Both the position numbers and the translations under genes were made by a program. Positions 45,604 through 54,735 of a DNA stretch of 64,000 nucleotides are shown here, one piece after another. Source of the DNA: JADJPO01 sp046330955 (GTDB taxonomy: Bacteria > Actinomycetota > Actinomycetes > Actinomycetales > Kineosporiaceae). Location of the stretch: assembly GCA_046330955.1 (NCBI GenBank), contig JAXLRT010000006.1, forward strand, positions 124,001 to 188,000, written 5' to 3'. The notes beneath the pieces were generated by a model. That model saw nothing but the letters and a program-made list of their open reading frames with translations. It made no database searches and was not told where the DNA came from. The number at the start of each line of letters is the position of its first letter. Within the stretch, counting starts at the first letter, position 1.

Positions 45604-46260
45604 ATGAACCTCGAGACGCCGGACGGCGCCGCGCGGGGTATCGAGGCGCTGGTACTCGACTGGGGTGGAGTTCTCACCCCGGCGCTCGACGTCGCCCTGC
45701 GGCGGTGGGCCGAGCGGGACGGCGTGGACTTCGATCACTTCCGCGAGGTGCTGCGCAGCTGGCACGAATCCGGGGACTCGCCCAGCCACCACCTCGAGCG
45801 AGGCACCCTCGCGGAGCGGGAGTTCGAGCGGCTGCTCGCCGCGGAGCTGACCGCCCGCGGGAGCGTGGTCGACCCGGAGGGCCTGCTCGCGCGCGTCCTG
45901 GCCGACCTGTCACTGCTGGACCCCCGCATGCTGGCGGCCGTGCGGGCCGCGCGGCGTGGCGGGCTGCGGACGGCGTTGCTGTCCAACAGCTGGGGGGAGA
46001 ACTACCCGGAGGCGTTGTGGCAGGACCTGTTCGACGTCGTGGTGATCTCGGGCCGGGTGGGGTTGCGCAAGCCGGAGCCCGGCATCTTCACCCACACCGC
46101 GCAGGCTCTCGGGCTGCCACCGAGCCGGTGCGTCCTGGTCGACGACATCGAACACAACGTGGCGGCGGCCACCGCGGCCGGCATGGTGGCCGTGCACCAT
46201 CGCACGGTGGAGCAGACCCTGGCCGAGCTGGAGGAGCTGTTGCAGCTGTCGTTGCGCTGA
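45604..46260 (+). CDS. HAD-superfamily hydrolase (epoxide-hydrolase-N-like type)
   Basis: A protein of 218 residues with HAD motifs: I = LVLDWGGVL (nucleophile D19; the usual second Asp is Gly21), II = ALLSNSW, III = RVGLRKPEPG, IV = VLVDDIEHNV. The DxGGVL form is that of soluble-epoxide-hydrolase-type and dehalogenase-like HAD proteins, where loss of the second Asp reduces phosphatase action. Substrate unknown. A CACCGT box ends 6 bases before the ATG, which is compatible with a leaderless message. Confidence 0.85.
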   Translation: MNLETPDGAARGIEALVLDWGGVLTPALDVALRRWAERDGVDFDHFREVLRSWHESGDSPSHHLERGTLAEREFERLLAAELTARGSVVDPEGLLARVLADLSLLDPRMLAAVRAARRGGLRTALLSNSWGENYPEALWQDLFDVVVISGRVGLRKPEPGIFTHTAQALGLPPSRCVLVDDIEHNVAAATAAGMVAVHHRTVEQTLAELEELLQLSLR

Positions 46261-46355
46261 CGACATGCCCCGCCACCGACCCGGCCCGTATGCTCGGGGC
46301 ACTCGCGGACAGTCGTGGCGCGGCCTGGGAGATGGCCAGGCCGGAGGGAGCACGT

Positions 46356-47786
46356 GTGGCGGACCGCCTGACCCCGCTCGACGTCTCGTTCCTGTATCTC
46401 GAGGAGCCCCGGACGGCGATGCACGTGGGTTCCGTGATGATCTTCGATCCCGGGCCGGACGGGCTGGACTACCCCCGGCTGGTGCGACACATCGAGGCCC
46501 GGATCGCCTTCGTGCCGCGCTACCGCCGCCGGGTGCGCACCGTGCCCGGCCATCTGGCCAACCCGGTCTGGGTGGACGACGAGGACTTCGACATCGCCGA
46601 CCACCTGCGCCTGGTGAGCCTGCCCGAGCCGGGGGGTCTCGAGCAGCTCGAGGACCTGGTGGCCAAGATCCAGGCCCGCCGGCTCGACCGGAGCCGTCCG
46701 CTGTGGGAGGCCGCGGTGGTCGACGGCCTGCCCCACGGCCGGATCGCGGTGATCACCAAGGTCCACCAGGCGCTGGTCGACGGTCATCACGCCGTCGACC
46801 TGGGTCAGGTGGTGCTGGACGACGACCCCACCGTGCGCGAGCACCCGACGCAGACCTGGCACCCGGCTCCGGAACCCTCGCTCGGCGAGCTCGTCGTGGG
46901 GGCGATCGCCGAGTCGGTGAGCCGGCCCACCCGGGTGCTCGAGACGTTGCGGTCGGGGCTGGGCGACATCCGCAAGACCGCCTCGAAGGCCACCGAGGCG
47001 GTGGCCGGCCTGGCCGTCGCCGCCCGGGTTGCGGCCAACCCGCCGCAACGCAGCCCGCTGAACGTCGAGATCGGTCAGGACCGTCGTTTCCGGATGATCG
47101 ACACCGACCTGGCCGATTACCGCACGATCCGGAATCGGTTGGCCGACCGGGCCACCGGTGAGGGGCCGGTCACCACCGTCAACGACGTCGTGCTGGCGGT
47201 GGTCGCCGGGGCGCTGCGATCGTGGCTGCTCGCCCGCGGTGAGCCGGTGCCGCCCGCGAGCGTCGTCCGCGCCCTGGTGCCGATCAGCGTGAAGGTCGAC
47301 AGCGCCGATGCCGCTCACGCCGGGGCGATCGGTAGCAGGGTCTCCGCCCTGTTGATCGACCTGCCCACCGGTGAGGCCAGCCCCCTGATCCGGTTGTACC
47401 AGGTCAGTTACCAGACCCTGGCCCACCGCGAGGCCGGGCAGGCCGTCGATGCCCAGACCCTCGCCGGAATCGCGGGGTTCGCGCCGCCGACCCTGCACTC
47501 GCTGGGGGCGCGGGTGGCCAGTGGCCTCTCGCGGCACATGTTCAACCTGGTGGTGACCAACGTTCCCGGTCCCCAGGAACCGCTCTACCTGGACGGCTCG
47601 CTGATGCTGGCCACCTATCCCGTGATACCGCTGGCCCGGGGCCAGGCACTGAGCATCGGCCTGACCTCGTACCGTGGGCGGGTGCACTATGGGCTCTACG
47701 GCGACCGAGAGGCGATGGCGGACCTGGACGTGCTCGGTCAGTGCCTGCTCGATTCCCTTGCCGAGACCCTGGAGGCGGCTCGATGA
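46356..47786 (+). CDS. Wax ester synthase / diacylglycerol acyltransferase family protein
   Basis: A protein of 476 residues of the WS/DGAT family: start LTPLDVSFLYLEEPRTAMHVGSVMIF, then VDDEDFDIADHLRL, and the C-terminal half with NDVVLAVVAGALRSWL and NLVVTNVPGPQEPLYLDG. Family enzymes join acyl-CoA to fatty alcohol or diacylglycerol for storage lipid. The catalytic HHXXXDG site reads H137-Q138-ALV-D142-G143 (KVHQALVDGHH), so the second, catalytic His is Gln here; activity may be lost or the nearby HH pair may substitute. GGAGGGAG precedes the GTG by 5 bases. The stop overlaps the next gene as ATGA. Confidence 0.85.
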   Translation: MADRLTPLDVSFLYLEEPRTAMHVGSVMIFDPGPDGLDYPRLVRHIEARIAFVPRYRRRVRTVPGHLANPVWVDDEDFDIADHLRLVSLPEPGGLEQLEDLVAKIQARRLDRSRPLWEAAVVDGLPHGRIAVITKVHQALVDGHHAVDLGQVVLDDDPTVREHPTQTWHPAPEPSLGELVVGAIAESVSRPTRVLETLRSGLGDIRKTASKATEAVAGLAVAARVAANPPQRSPLNVEIGQDRRFRMIDTDLADYRTIRNRLADRATGEGPVTTVNDVVLAVVAGALRSWLLARGEPVPPASVVRALVPISVKVDSADAAHAGAIGSRVSALLIDLPTGEASPLIRLYQVSYQTLAHREAGQAVDAQTLAGIAGFAPPTLHSLGARVASGLSRHMFNLVVTNVPGPQEPLYLDGSLMLATYPVIPLARGQALSIGLTSYRGRVHYGLYGDREAMADLDVLGQCLLDSLAETLEAAR

Positions 47787-48343
47787 GCCCGAAGGCGCCG
47801 TCCGCCGGGCAGACCCGGGTGTACCTGCCCGCCACCCTGGCCACCCTGGCCGATGCGTACGTGTCGGGGGCCTTCGGATCCGGCTACGCGGCGCACGCGG
47901 TGACCGGGGCGATGCGGGAGTGGTACGTCGAGGGTGACCTCGAGGAGCTCGAGTACGCGGCCTTGAGTGAGGCCGCCGATGCCTCGTTGCGGCTGCTGGC
48001 CGGTGAACTGGCCGCCGAGGCGCGGTACGAGCACCGCCGGGTGGTCGTCGCGGCGGATGTCGCCGACGCCTGCGTCCAGGCGATGGGGGAGCAGGCGGGC
48101 GGCCCCGACGGGCCCGCCACGGCGCGCTCCGCCGTCCGGATCGGGTGCCCGGTGCGCCTGAGTGCCGTGGTCAGCGTGCACCTGGACGAGGACGCCCCCC
48201 AGGTGCGCCGCGCCGTGGCCGCCGCCCTGGCCGCCCTGCCGGCGGCCGATGCCGGGGACGACGACGCCGCCTTCGTCGTGGACGAGGCCCGCGCCCACGA
48301 GCTGCTCTGGTACGACGTGACCGAGATCGTCGACCTCATCTGA
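47783..48343 (+). CDS. DUF6912 family protein
   Basis: A protein of 186 residues with TRVYLPATLATLADAYVSGAFG at the start and LEELEYAALSEAADASLRLLA, ending LLWYDVTEIVDLI. This matches small actinobacterial proteins of unknown function that lie near the WS/DGAT or HAD gene. No catalytic motif is seen. It is translationally coupled to the WS/DGAT gene by the 4-base overlap. Confidence 0.7.
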   Translation: MSPKAPSAGQTRVYLPATLATLADAYVSGAFGSGYAAHAVTGAMREWYVEGDLEELEYAALSEAADASLRLLAGELAAEARYEHRRVVVAADVADACVQAMGEQAGGPDGPATARSAVRIGCPVRLSAVVSVHLDEDAPQVRRAVAAALAALPAADAGDDDAAFVVDEARAHELLWYDVTEIVDLI

Positions 48344-48460
48344 TCGTCCGCCGGCGCTCGACAGGCACCTGCCGGCTCAGGGCCGGCGCGGCGTCGGCCG
48401 ATATCACGGGGAGGGTCTGCCGTCCGGCAGTGCCCCGGGTATCCGGCGGGATGGTGACGG

Positions 48461-50134
48461 GTGGCGATGACCGACGCCGCACACGCTGCCGCCCGCTCAC
48501 GGGCGTTCGAGCTGATCTGGGAGGTACAGAACACCGTCGGGGCGCCCCTCGACGAACTGGACGCCGTCCTGGCGCAGGCCTCGGAGCTCGGCTGGCAGGA
48601 CGTGATCGCTGCCTGCCTGCTGGCCCGGGTGCTGCACGCCCGCTGGCAGAGCGAGCCCTCGATCGTGGAGTGGGTCGCGCGGCTGCAGGCGGCGGCGGAG
48701 GAATTGCAGGATCGCGCGATGCTGGCCGCGGCCCTGGCCTCGCGGGCGCTGGGGCCGCATGCCGCCGCGACGGGCATGTCCTCGCTGGAGGCCGACGCCG
48801 AACTGGCGCGCGCCATCGCCCTGCTGGATGCCTGTGACAGTCCGGCGCTGGAGCGGATGAACGCCCATCTGCAATGCGGCGTGGCCCTGTTCGACCGCGG
48901 CCTGTGGGAGCTGCAGGACGAGCAGTACGCCCAGGCGGAACTGCTGCTGCAGGAGGTCGGCGATTCGCTGGTGGCGGCTGTGCTGCTGTACAACCAGGCC
49001 TCGGTGCACCTGACCTGGGCGATGGCGGTGCGCTGTGTGGACCCCACCGCGGTGGTGTCGCAGGTGGACCGGGTGCGAGGGTCGCTGCAGGAGGCGTTGG
49101 CCCTGGAGGCCATGCCGGAGGACTGGCGTGGGGAACTCGCGCTGATGGCGGTGCTGACCGAGGGGTTGGCCGGGGAGCCGGTCGCGCAGCAGGTGGAGGA
49201 GCTGATCCCGCTCCACCCGGAGGGACCGCTGGCCGGCGACCTGCCGCTGGCGCTGGCCCTGATGGACGACGAGGTCGGCCTCGATCGGGCGCTGGCGGCG
49301 GCCCGCCGGGCCGCCGAGCAGTTCGACCGCACCTCGTTCCCGGTCGAGTACGAACTCGCCCTGTGTCTGGCTGCCGAACTCGCCGCTCGCCGGGACGGCG
49401 TGGCCGACGGCCTGGTCTACGCGCGTCACCTGGCGGTCCGGCGCTGGCAACAGCGGATGGCCGCGCTGGATGTGATGCGGCTACGGATCGAGACCGAGCG
49501 CCACCGCGACCACCACGATCAGCTGCGGCGTCAGGCCTACCTCGATCCGCTCACCGGGCTGGCCAACCGCCGCGGGTTGCAGCACTACCTCGACACCCTC
49601 GCCCAGCGCGACGTCGACGGGGTGTGCGTGCTGCTGGTCGATCTGGACTGGTTCAAGCAGGTCAACGACCGGTTCGGACACGCCGTGGGTGACGAGGCAC
49701 TGGTCGAGGTGGCGAAGGCGCTGTCGGGCAGCATCCGGGCCGAGGACCTGGCCTGCCGCCTGGGCGGTGACGAGTTCATGGTCGTGTTGAGCACCCCGTT
49801 GATCAAGGCCGCCTGGCAGCGTGGCGAACAGGTCCTGAGCCGGCTCCGGTCGAGGCCTTGGCGCGAACGCCGGCCGGAATTGGAGCTCTCGGTGAGCATC
49901 GGGATCGCCAGCGGCCGCCTGGCGGACTGGGACGACGTGGTGGCCGCGGCCGACGCGACCCTCTACGAGTCCAAGGAGGCCGGGCGTGGGCGGGTGAGCG
50001 GACCACACCCGGAGTCCTCGTCGGATGAGTCCTCGCCGGATGAGTCCTGGTCGGATGAGTCCTGGTCGGATGAGCCCTCGTCCGACACGTCCTCGTCGGC
50101 TGAGTCCTCGCTCCAGGCGTCAGTCGAGGGGTGA
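48461..50134 (+). CDS. GGDEF diguanylate cyclase with helical-repeat N-terminus
   Basis: A 557-residue soluble protein. The first ~350 residues are helical repeats resembling TPR; then a GGDEF domain makes cyclic di-GMP from two GTP. YLDPLTGLANRRGL, LLVDLDWFKQVNDRFGHAVGDEAL and RLGGDEFMV (GGDEF at 435-439) are all intact. An RXXD inhibition site (RAED 426-429) lies exactly five residues before, so product feedback is likely. The last ~45 residues are a Ser/Asp/Glu/Trp-rich tail of 15-base repeats. The end overlaps the convergent TetR gene by 15 bases. Start GTG 48461 lacks a strong ribosome site; ATG 48467 is possible. Confidence 0.93.
   Translation: MAMTDAAHAAARSRAFELIWEVQNTVGAPLDELDAVLAQASELGWQDVIAACLLARVLHARWQSEPSIVEWVARLQAAAEELQDRAMLAAALASRALGPHAAATGMSSLEADAELARAIALLDACDSPALERMNAHLQCGVALFDRGLWELQDEQYAQAELLLQEVGDSLVAAVLLYNQASVHLTWAMAVRCVDPTAVVSQVDRVRGSLQEALALEAMPEDWRGELALMAVLTEGLAGEPVAQQVEELIPLHPEGPLAGDLPLALALMDDEVGLDRALAAARRAAEQFDRTSFPVEYELALCLAAELAARRDGVADGLVYARHLAVRRWQQRMAALDVMRLRIETERHRDHHDQLRRQAYLDPLTGLANRRGLQHYLDTLAQRDVDGVCVLLVDLDWFKQVNDRFGHAVGDEALVEVAKALSGSIRAEDLACRLGGDEFMVVLSTPLIKAAWQRGEQVLSRLRSRPWRERRPELELSVSIGIASGRLADWDDVVAAADATLYESKEAGRGRVSGPHPESSSDESSPDESWSDESWSDEPSSDTSSSAESSLQASVEG
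50011..50112 (+). repeat. 15-base tandem repeats coding an acidic Ser-rich tail
   Basis: Five to six variants of a 15-base unit (GAGTCCTCGTCGGAT type) encode ESSSD/ESWSD pentapeptides at the end of the cyclase. The repeats have diverged at single bases. Confidence 0.8.
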
Positions 50135-50875
50135 GACCCCCGCCGCCACGGCGTCCCGGTCGACGCCCATGGCGAGCAGGGCCTGACGGACCGTCAGGTC
50201 GAAGAACTCCCGGCAGCAGGTCAGCAGCGGGCGCGGCAGGTGCCCGAACACCTCGGCCGAGAGCATGCCCAGCACGATCACCCAGAACTGCATGGCCAGG
50301 GCGGTGGCGGCGACGGGCAGACCCGTCCCGTCCTTGTCGCCGATCTCGGTCAGCGCGGCGTGGAGCGCGACCGGCACCGAGTCGTCCGCCGGCGGCTGCA
50401 GCAGTCCCTGACCCATGGCCCGGACCAGCAGGGCGAGCAGCGCGGTCCCGGTGCGCATCGCCGCCGGGGTCTGCTCGTACACCGGTGGTTCGTAGCCGGG
50501 CACGGCCGGCCCGTAGATCAGGGCGAACTCCTGCGGGTGGTCGAGTGCCCAGCGCCGGAACGCGTGCACCCCGGCCAGGATCGCCGTCGAGGTGGGGTCC
50601 ACCGGCGCCGCGGCGATGGCCTTCTCGACCGTCTCGCCGATCTGGTCGTAGGCGTCCACGATCAGCGCGGTCAGGATCGCGTCGCGGCTGGGGAAGTAGC
50701 GGTAGAGCGCCGACGGGGTCAGCCCCATGGCGCGGGCGATCGCGCGCAGGTTCAGTGAGGAGGTGCCCTCGCGCGTCATCAGTTCACGGGCGACCTGCTT
50801 GATCTCCTCGGCGGTGGCCTCGTGGCGGCGCTGGCGCCGGCCGCCCCCGGTGGGCGCCGGCTCGGTGATGGGCAC
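50120..50875 (-). CDS. TetR-family repressor
   Basis: A protein of 251 residues: basic start GGRRQRRHEATAEEIKQVAREL, then helix-turn-helix LNLRAIARAMGLTPSALYRYF in the TetR form, and a C-terminal ligand domain of the WHG/TetR_C type (DHPQEFALIYGPAVPGYEPPV). It most likely represses itself and the divergent MMPL transporter through palindromes in the shared gap. TACAGT lies 6 bases before its GTG. Its end overlaps the cyclase gene on the other strand. Confidence 0.92.
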   Translation of the reverse strand: MPITEPAPTGGGRRQRRHEATAEEIKQVARELMTREGTSSLNLRAIARAMGLTPSALYRYFPSRDAILTALIVDAYDQIGETVEKAIAAAPVDPTSTAILAGVHAFRRWALDHPQEFALIYGPAVPGYEPPVYEQTPAAMRTGTALLALLVRAMGQGLLQPPADDSVPVALHAALTEIGDKDGTGLPVAATALAMQFWVIVLGMLSAEVFGHLPRPLLTCCREFFDLTVRQALLAMGVDRDAVAAGVSPLD

Positions 50876-50881
50876 CGTGCC

Positions 50882-50970
50882 ACTGTAGCCAGCGGCCGGC
50901 GGAGTGAACATTGTTCGCGAGTGTGAACGTGAGTCTTGACATTCTCGCGAACCGAGAACATCGTTCTCGC
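50882..50970. promoter_or_regulatory. Divergent TetR/MMPL promoters with palindromic operators
   Basis: MMPL side: -35 TTGACA (50936-50941), a 17-base spacer that is itself a palindrome, TTCTCGCGAACCGAGAA (50942-50958), -10 CATCGT (50959-50964), then 6 bases to the ATG. A second overlapping palindrome CGAGAACATCGTTCTCG (50953-50969) covers the -10. TetR side: -10 TACAGT (50887 to 50882) 6 bases from the GTG, with GAACATTGTTC (50906-50916) over its -35 region. All sites share GAAC/GTTC halves, as expected of one repressor. Confidence 0.7.
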
Positions 50971-53157
50971 ATGACAACGACGTTCACCCCCGCCTCCGCG
51001 GCCGGCACCGATCCCGCGGCGCCCCCCTCGCGCCTCGCTCGAGTGATCATCGGGCGCGCCCGGTGGGTGCTCGCCGCCTCCGTGCTCGCCGTCGTCCTCG
51101 CCGGGGTGCTGGGGTCGGGCGCGATCGGCAAGTTGCTGGGTGGCGGCTTCGAGGACCCGGCCAGCGAGTCGTCCCGCGCCCGCGAGGTGCTGGAGCAGAC
51201 CTTCGGGCAGCGGCCGGCGAATCTCGTGGTGCTGGTGACCGCGCCGGACGGCGCCCGCGTGGACGACGACGCCGTCGCCACCGCGGGCCGGGACGTCGCC
51301 CGCCGGCTGGACGCACTCGGGGACGTCGAGGTGCTGGCCTCGTACTGGGACGCACCGCCGGCCGTGGCGGCCGGGTTGCGCAGCACGGACGGACACCGCG
51401 CCCTGGTCGTGGCCCATGTCGACGGCAGCGAGGACGCCGTCCTCGACCGTGCCGGGCCGTTGCAGGACCAGTTCACCGGCCGGATCGCGCGACCGGGGCT
51501 GCCCGGTGGGGGCACGGTGCAGGTGCAGACCGGTGGCCTGGCGCAGGCGAGCCTCGACATCAACCAGCAGGTGACCAGCGACCTCGCGCGGGCCGAGCTG
51601 ATCGCGATCCCGCTCACCGTGGTGATGCTGATCGTGGTGTTCGGGTCGGTGGTCTCCGGCATGCTGCCGCTCCTGGTCGGCGGCATCGCCATCGTGGCCA
51701 CCTTCGCCGTGCTGAGTGCCTTGGCCGAGTTCACCTCGGTGAGCATCTTCGCGCTCAACCTGACCACGGCCATGGGTCTCGGGCTGGGCATCGACTACTC
51801 GCTGCTCGTCGTCAATCGGTTCCGCGAAGAGCTGGCTGCCGGCCATGCCGTGCCGGACGCGGTCGCGATCACGGTGCGCACCGCCGGGCGCACGGTGGCC
51901 TTCTCCGGTGCCACGATCGCCGTCGCGCTGGCCGCGCTGATGGTCTTCCCGCTGTACTTCCTGCGCTCGTTCGCCTACGCCGGCATCGCGGTCGTCAGCA
52001 TCGCCGCGCTGGCCGCCACCGTGACATTGCCGGCGCTGTTGACGGTGCTCGGGCACCGGGTGAACGCGCTGCGCGTCGGACGGCGCCGCGACCTCACCGT
52101 CGGGGGCGGGGCGTTCTGGACTCGGCTGGCGCAGTTCGTGATGCGTCGTCCGGTCGCCTCGGGGCTGCCGGTGGTCATCGTGCTGCTCACCTTGGGGCTG
52201 CCGTTCCTCGGGATCTCGTTCTCGGTGCCGGACGACCGCGCGATCCCGGCGCAGGTGTCCCAGGGCCGGCAGGTGGGTGACGTCCTGCGGACCGAGTTCA
52301 GCGGTCAGGACGCCGCCGCGGTGTTCGCCGTCCTGCCCGAGGCCACCGCGCAGCAGGCGAGCGCGCTCGCCACCCGGCTGGCCGCCGTGCCGAACGTGGC
52401 GCGGGCGCATGCCGAGGGCAGCGTCGTGAAGGCGACCCTGGGGGTGGACCCGTTCGGCGCCTCCGGTGAGCAGGCCGTGCGGGACATCCGGGGGGTGGCG
52501 GCCGCCGACCCGCGGCTGGGGCAGGTGCTCGTGGGTGGGCCGACCGCCGCTCTGCTGGACACCAAGACCACGATCGGGCATCGGTTGCCGTGGGCGGCGC
52601 TGCTGATCGGGCTGACCACGTTCGTGGTGCTGTTCGCCTTCACCGGCTCGGTGGTGTTGCCGCTGAAGGCCTTGGTCCTCAATGCGTTCACCATCGTGGC
52701 CGTGCTCGGCAGCATGGTCTGGGTGTTCCAGGATGGGCACCTGGCCGACCTGTTGGGCTTCACACCGATGCCGCTGACCATCACCATGCCGTTGCTGATG
52801 TTCGCGGTGGCCTTCGGGCTCTCGATGGACTACGAGGTGTTCCTGCTCGGGCGGATCACCGAGCTGCACCGGGCCGGCGCCGACACCGCGACCGCGGTCG
52901 CCGTCGGGCTGGCGCGTACCGGGCGGATCATCTCGACGGCGGCGGTGCTGCTCTCGATCACCCTGTTCGCCTTCGTGTCCAGCAGGGTGAGTTTCATCCA
53001 GATGTTCGGCCTGGGAACGGGTTTGGCGATCGTGCTGGACGCCACGCTGGTGCGTGGGGTGCTGATGCCCTCGATCATGCGCCTGATGGGACCGGTCAAC
53101 TGGTGGGCACCGGCCCCGTTGCGCCGGGTGCACGCCCGGTTCGGTCTGCGGGACTGA
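50971..53157 (+). CDS. MMPL/RND-type membrane exporter
   Basis: A 728-residue inner-membrane protein with twelve likely helices in two repeats: each has one helix, a large extracytoplasmic loop, then five helices. GLGIDYSLLVVNRFREEL and AFGLSMDYEVFLLGRITELHR are the MMPL motif with the proton-relay Asp in each half. MMPL proteins export lipids, siderophores or drugs; control by a divergent TetR repressor favours an inducible exporter of a small toxic compound. The ATG at 50971 begins MTTTFTPASAAG right after the promoter; earlier starts in frame (GTG 50911) lie inside it. Confidence 0.93.
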   Translation: MTTTFTPASAAGTDPAAPPSRLARVIIGRARWVLAASVLAVVLAGVLGSGAIGKLLGGGFEDPASESSRAREVLEQTFGQRPANLVVLVTAPDGARVDDDAVATAGRDVARRLDALGDVEVLASYWDAPPAVAAGLRSTDGHRALVVAHVDGSEDAVLDRAGPLQDQFTGRIARPGLPGGGTVQVQTGGLAQASLDINQQVTSDLARAELIAIPLTVVMLIVVFGSVVSGMLPLLVGGIAIVATFAVLSALAEFTSVSIFALNLTTAMGLGLGIDYSLLVVNRFREELAAGHAVPDAVAITVRTAGRTVAFSGATIAVALAALMVFPLYFLRSFAYAGIAVVSIAALAATVTLPALLTVLGHRVNALRVGRRRDLTVGGGAFWTRLAQFVMRRPVASGLPVVIVLLTLGLPFLGISFSVPDDRAIPAQVSQGRQVGDVLRTEFSGQDAAAVFAVLPEATAQQASALATRLAAVPNVARAHAEGSVVKATLGVDPFGASGEQAVRDIRGVAAADPRLGQVLVGGPTAALLDTKTTIGHRLPWAALLIGLTTFVVLFAFTGSVVLPLKALVLNAFTIVAVLGSMVWVFQDGHLADLLGFTPMPLTITMPLLMFAVAFGLSMDYEVFLLGRITELHRAGADTATAVAVGLARTGRIISTAAVLLSITLFAFVSSRVSFIQMFGLGTGLAIVLDATLVRGVLMPSIMRLMGPVNWWAPAPLRRVHARFGLRD

Positions 53158-53249
53158 GCCGGTGATGCTGATCGCTCAGGGTCACCGCCGGTGCGGAATT
53201 GGCCGGTCGGCGCCGCGTGGGGGGACGGACTGTGTCACGATCCGAGCTT

Positions 53250-54590
53250 GTGAACCCGTTCAGAGCCGTCGTGTCCTGTCTGGCCGTGCTGACCGTCCCG
53301 GTGGCGCTGGTGGTCACGGGGGCCGCCCCGGCACAGGCTGCGACGTACCGGCTCGATCGCACCCTGACCGACCCTCGGATCACCGAATCCAGCGGTCTGG
53401 CCCGCAGCACCTGGTCGTCGACGGTGCTGTGGACCCACAACGACAGCGGCGACCTCAACCGGATCTTCGCCGTCGCCGCGGACGGCACCACGACGGCGAC
53501 TTACACCCTGACCGGGGCCACTGCCAACGACTGGGAGGACATGGCCTCGGGGCCGGCCCACTCGTTGTGGGTCGCCGACACCGGTGACAACGACCGTGTC
53601 CGCAGCGCGGTCGCGATCTACAAGGTGACCGAGCCGCAGACCCTGGCGACCGGCAGCCTGCCGGCCACCAGGTACGTGCTGACCTACCCGGACGGCGCCC
53701 ACGACGCCGAGGGGCTGATGGTGAACCCGGTGACGGGCCGGGTCTACCTGGTGAGCAAGCAGGCCACCGGCGCCGCCATCTACGCGGCGCCCGCCACCCT
53801 CAGCACCAACAGCCCGAACCTGCTGGCCAAGGTCGCCGACGCGCCCGCGTACGTCACCGCGGCGGCGTTCGCCCCCGACGGCAGTCAGTTCGTGCTGGTC
53901 GACTACTGGAAGGCCCACATCTATGCGGGCCTGGGTGCGACCCCGCTGAGTTTCGCCAAACCGTCTCTCTTCCAAGGTGAGTCGGTCGAGGTGAGCGCCG
54001 ACGGCAAGACGATCTACCAGGGCTCCGAGGGCCCGAACAGCCCGATCTACACCACGGCCTGGCCCTCGACCACGGCCCTGAACCTGCCGCCGGGCACCAG
54101 CGCGACAGCGGCCACCGCGACCTCCTTCACCGACGGCCAGGTGGGCACCACCTTCACGCTGCCGCGCACCACCAACCTCGGCGGCGGGGTCTACGCCGGG
54201 GCGTTGCTGCGCGGCTCCGGATCGAGCACGGGCTACGGCGCTCGGGCACGGTTCGCGGCCGATGGCTCGATCGTCCTGTCGGTGACCCGCAACGTCACCG
54301 GTGCCGCCGAGGTGTCCCTGGGGTCCTCGGCCACCCTGCCGACCCGGTTCGCCGCGGGCTCGGCGATCCGGGTGGAGTCGACCATCTCCGGCACGTCGCC
54401 GGTGACGGTCTCGGTCCGGGCCTACGCCGCCGGGGCCACGGCCCCGGCCTGGCAGCTCACGGTGACCGACGCCGCGGCGTCCCGACTCACCGGGGCCGCC
54501 GCCCCGCGGGTGTGGGGCTACCTGTCCAGCAGCGCCGTCGGCTCGCTGTCCCTGCCCTACACCGCACCCACGATCACCGTCGTCCGCTGA
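53250..54590 (+). CDS. Secreted beta-propeller-like protein
   Basis: A protein of 446 residues with signal peptide (AVVSCLAVLTVPVALVVTG then APAQA for cleavage). The mature part starts TESSGLARSTWSSTVLWTHNDSG and continues with IFAVAADG, TANDWEDMASG and HDAEGLMVNPVTGRVYLVSKQ, a pattern of short beta repeats like esterase-like phytase or SMP-30/NHL propellers. The last 130 residues may be a concanavalin-type beta-sandwich. No enzyme site can be assigned. It follows the MMPL gene by 92 bases on the same strand. Confidence 0.7.
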   Translation: MNPFRAVVSCLAVLTVPVALVVTGAAPAQAATYRLDRTLTDPRITESSGLARSTWSSTVLWTHNDSGDLNRIFAVAADGTTTATYTLTGATANDWEDMASGPAHSLWVADTGDNDRVRSAVAIYKVTEPQTLATGSLPATRYVLTYPDGAHDAEGLMVNPVTGRVYLVSKQATGAAIYAAPATLSTNSPNLLAKVADAPAYVTAAAFAPDGSQFVLVDYWKAHIYAGLGATPLSFAKPSLFQGESVEVSADGKTIYQGSEGPNSPIYTTAWPSTTALNLPPGTSATAATATSFTDGQVGTTFTLPRTTNLGGGVYAGALLRGSGSSTGYGARARFAADGSIVLSVTRNVTGAAEVSLGSSATLPTRFAAGSAIRVESTISGTSPVTVSVRAYAAGATAPAWQLTVTDAAASRLTGAAAPRVWGYLSSSAVGSLSLPYTAPTITVVR

Positions 54591-54735
54591 CCCGCCCCTG
54601 GGGGATCGGGTGGTCCGCGCGTCTGCCCGGTGGTGACCCTGGTGCGAGCCGCAGCCGCGATCGCCAGGCTCCGCCGACACGGTCGAGATAGTGTCTGCGC
54701 TGCCTGCACCTGTGTGACCTCACCGAGGAGAACTC

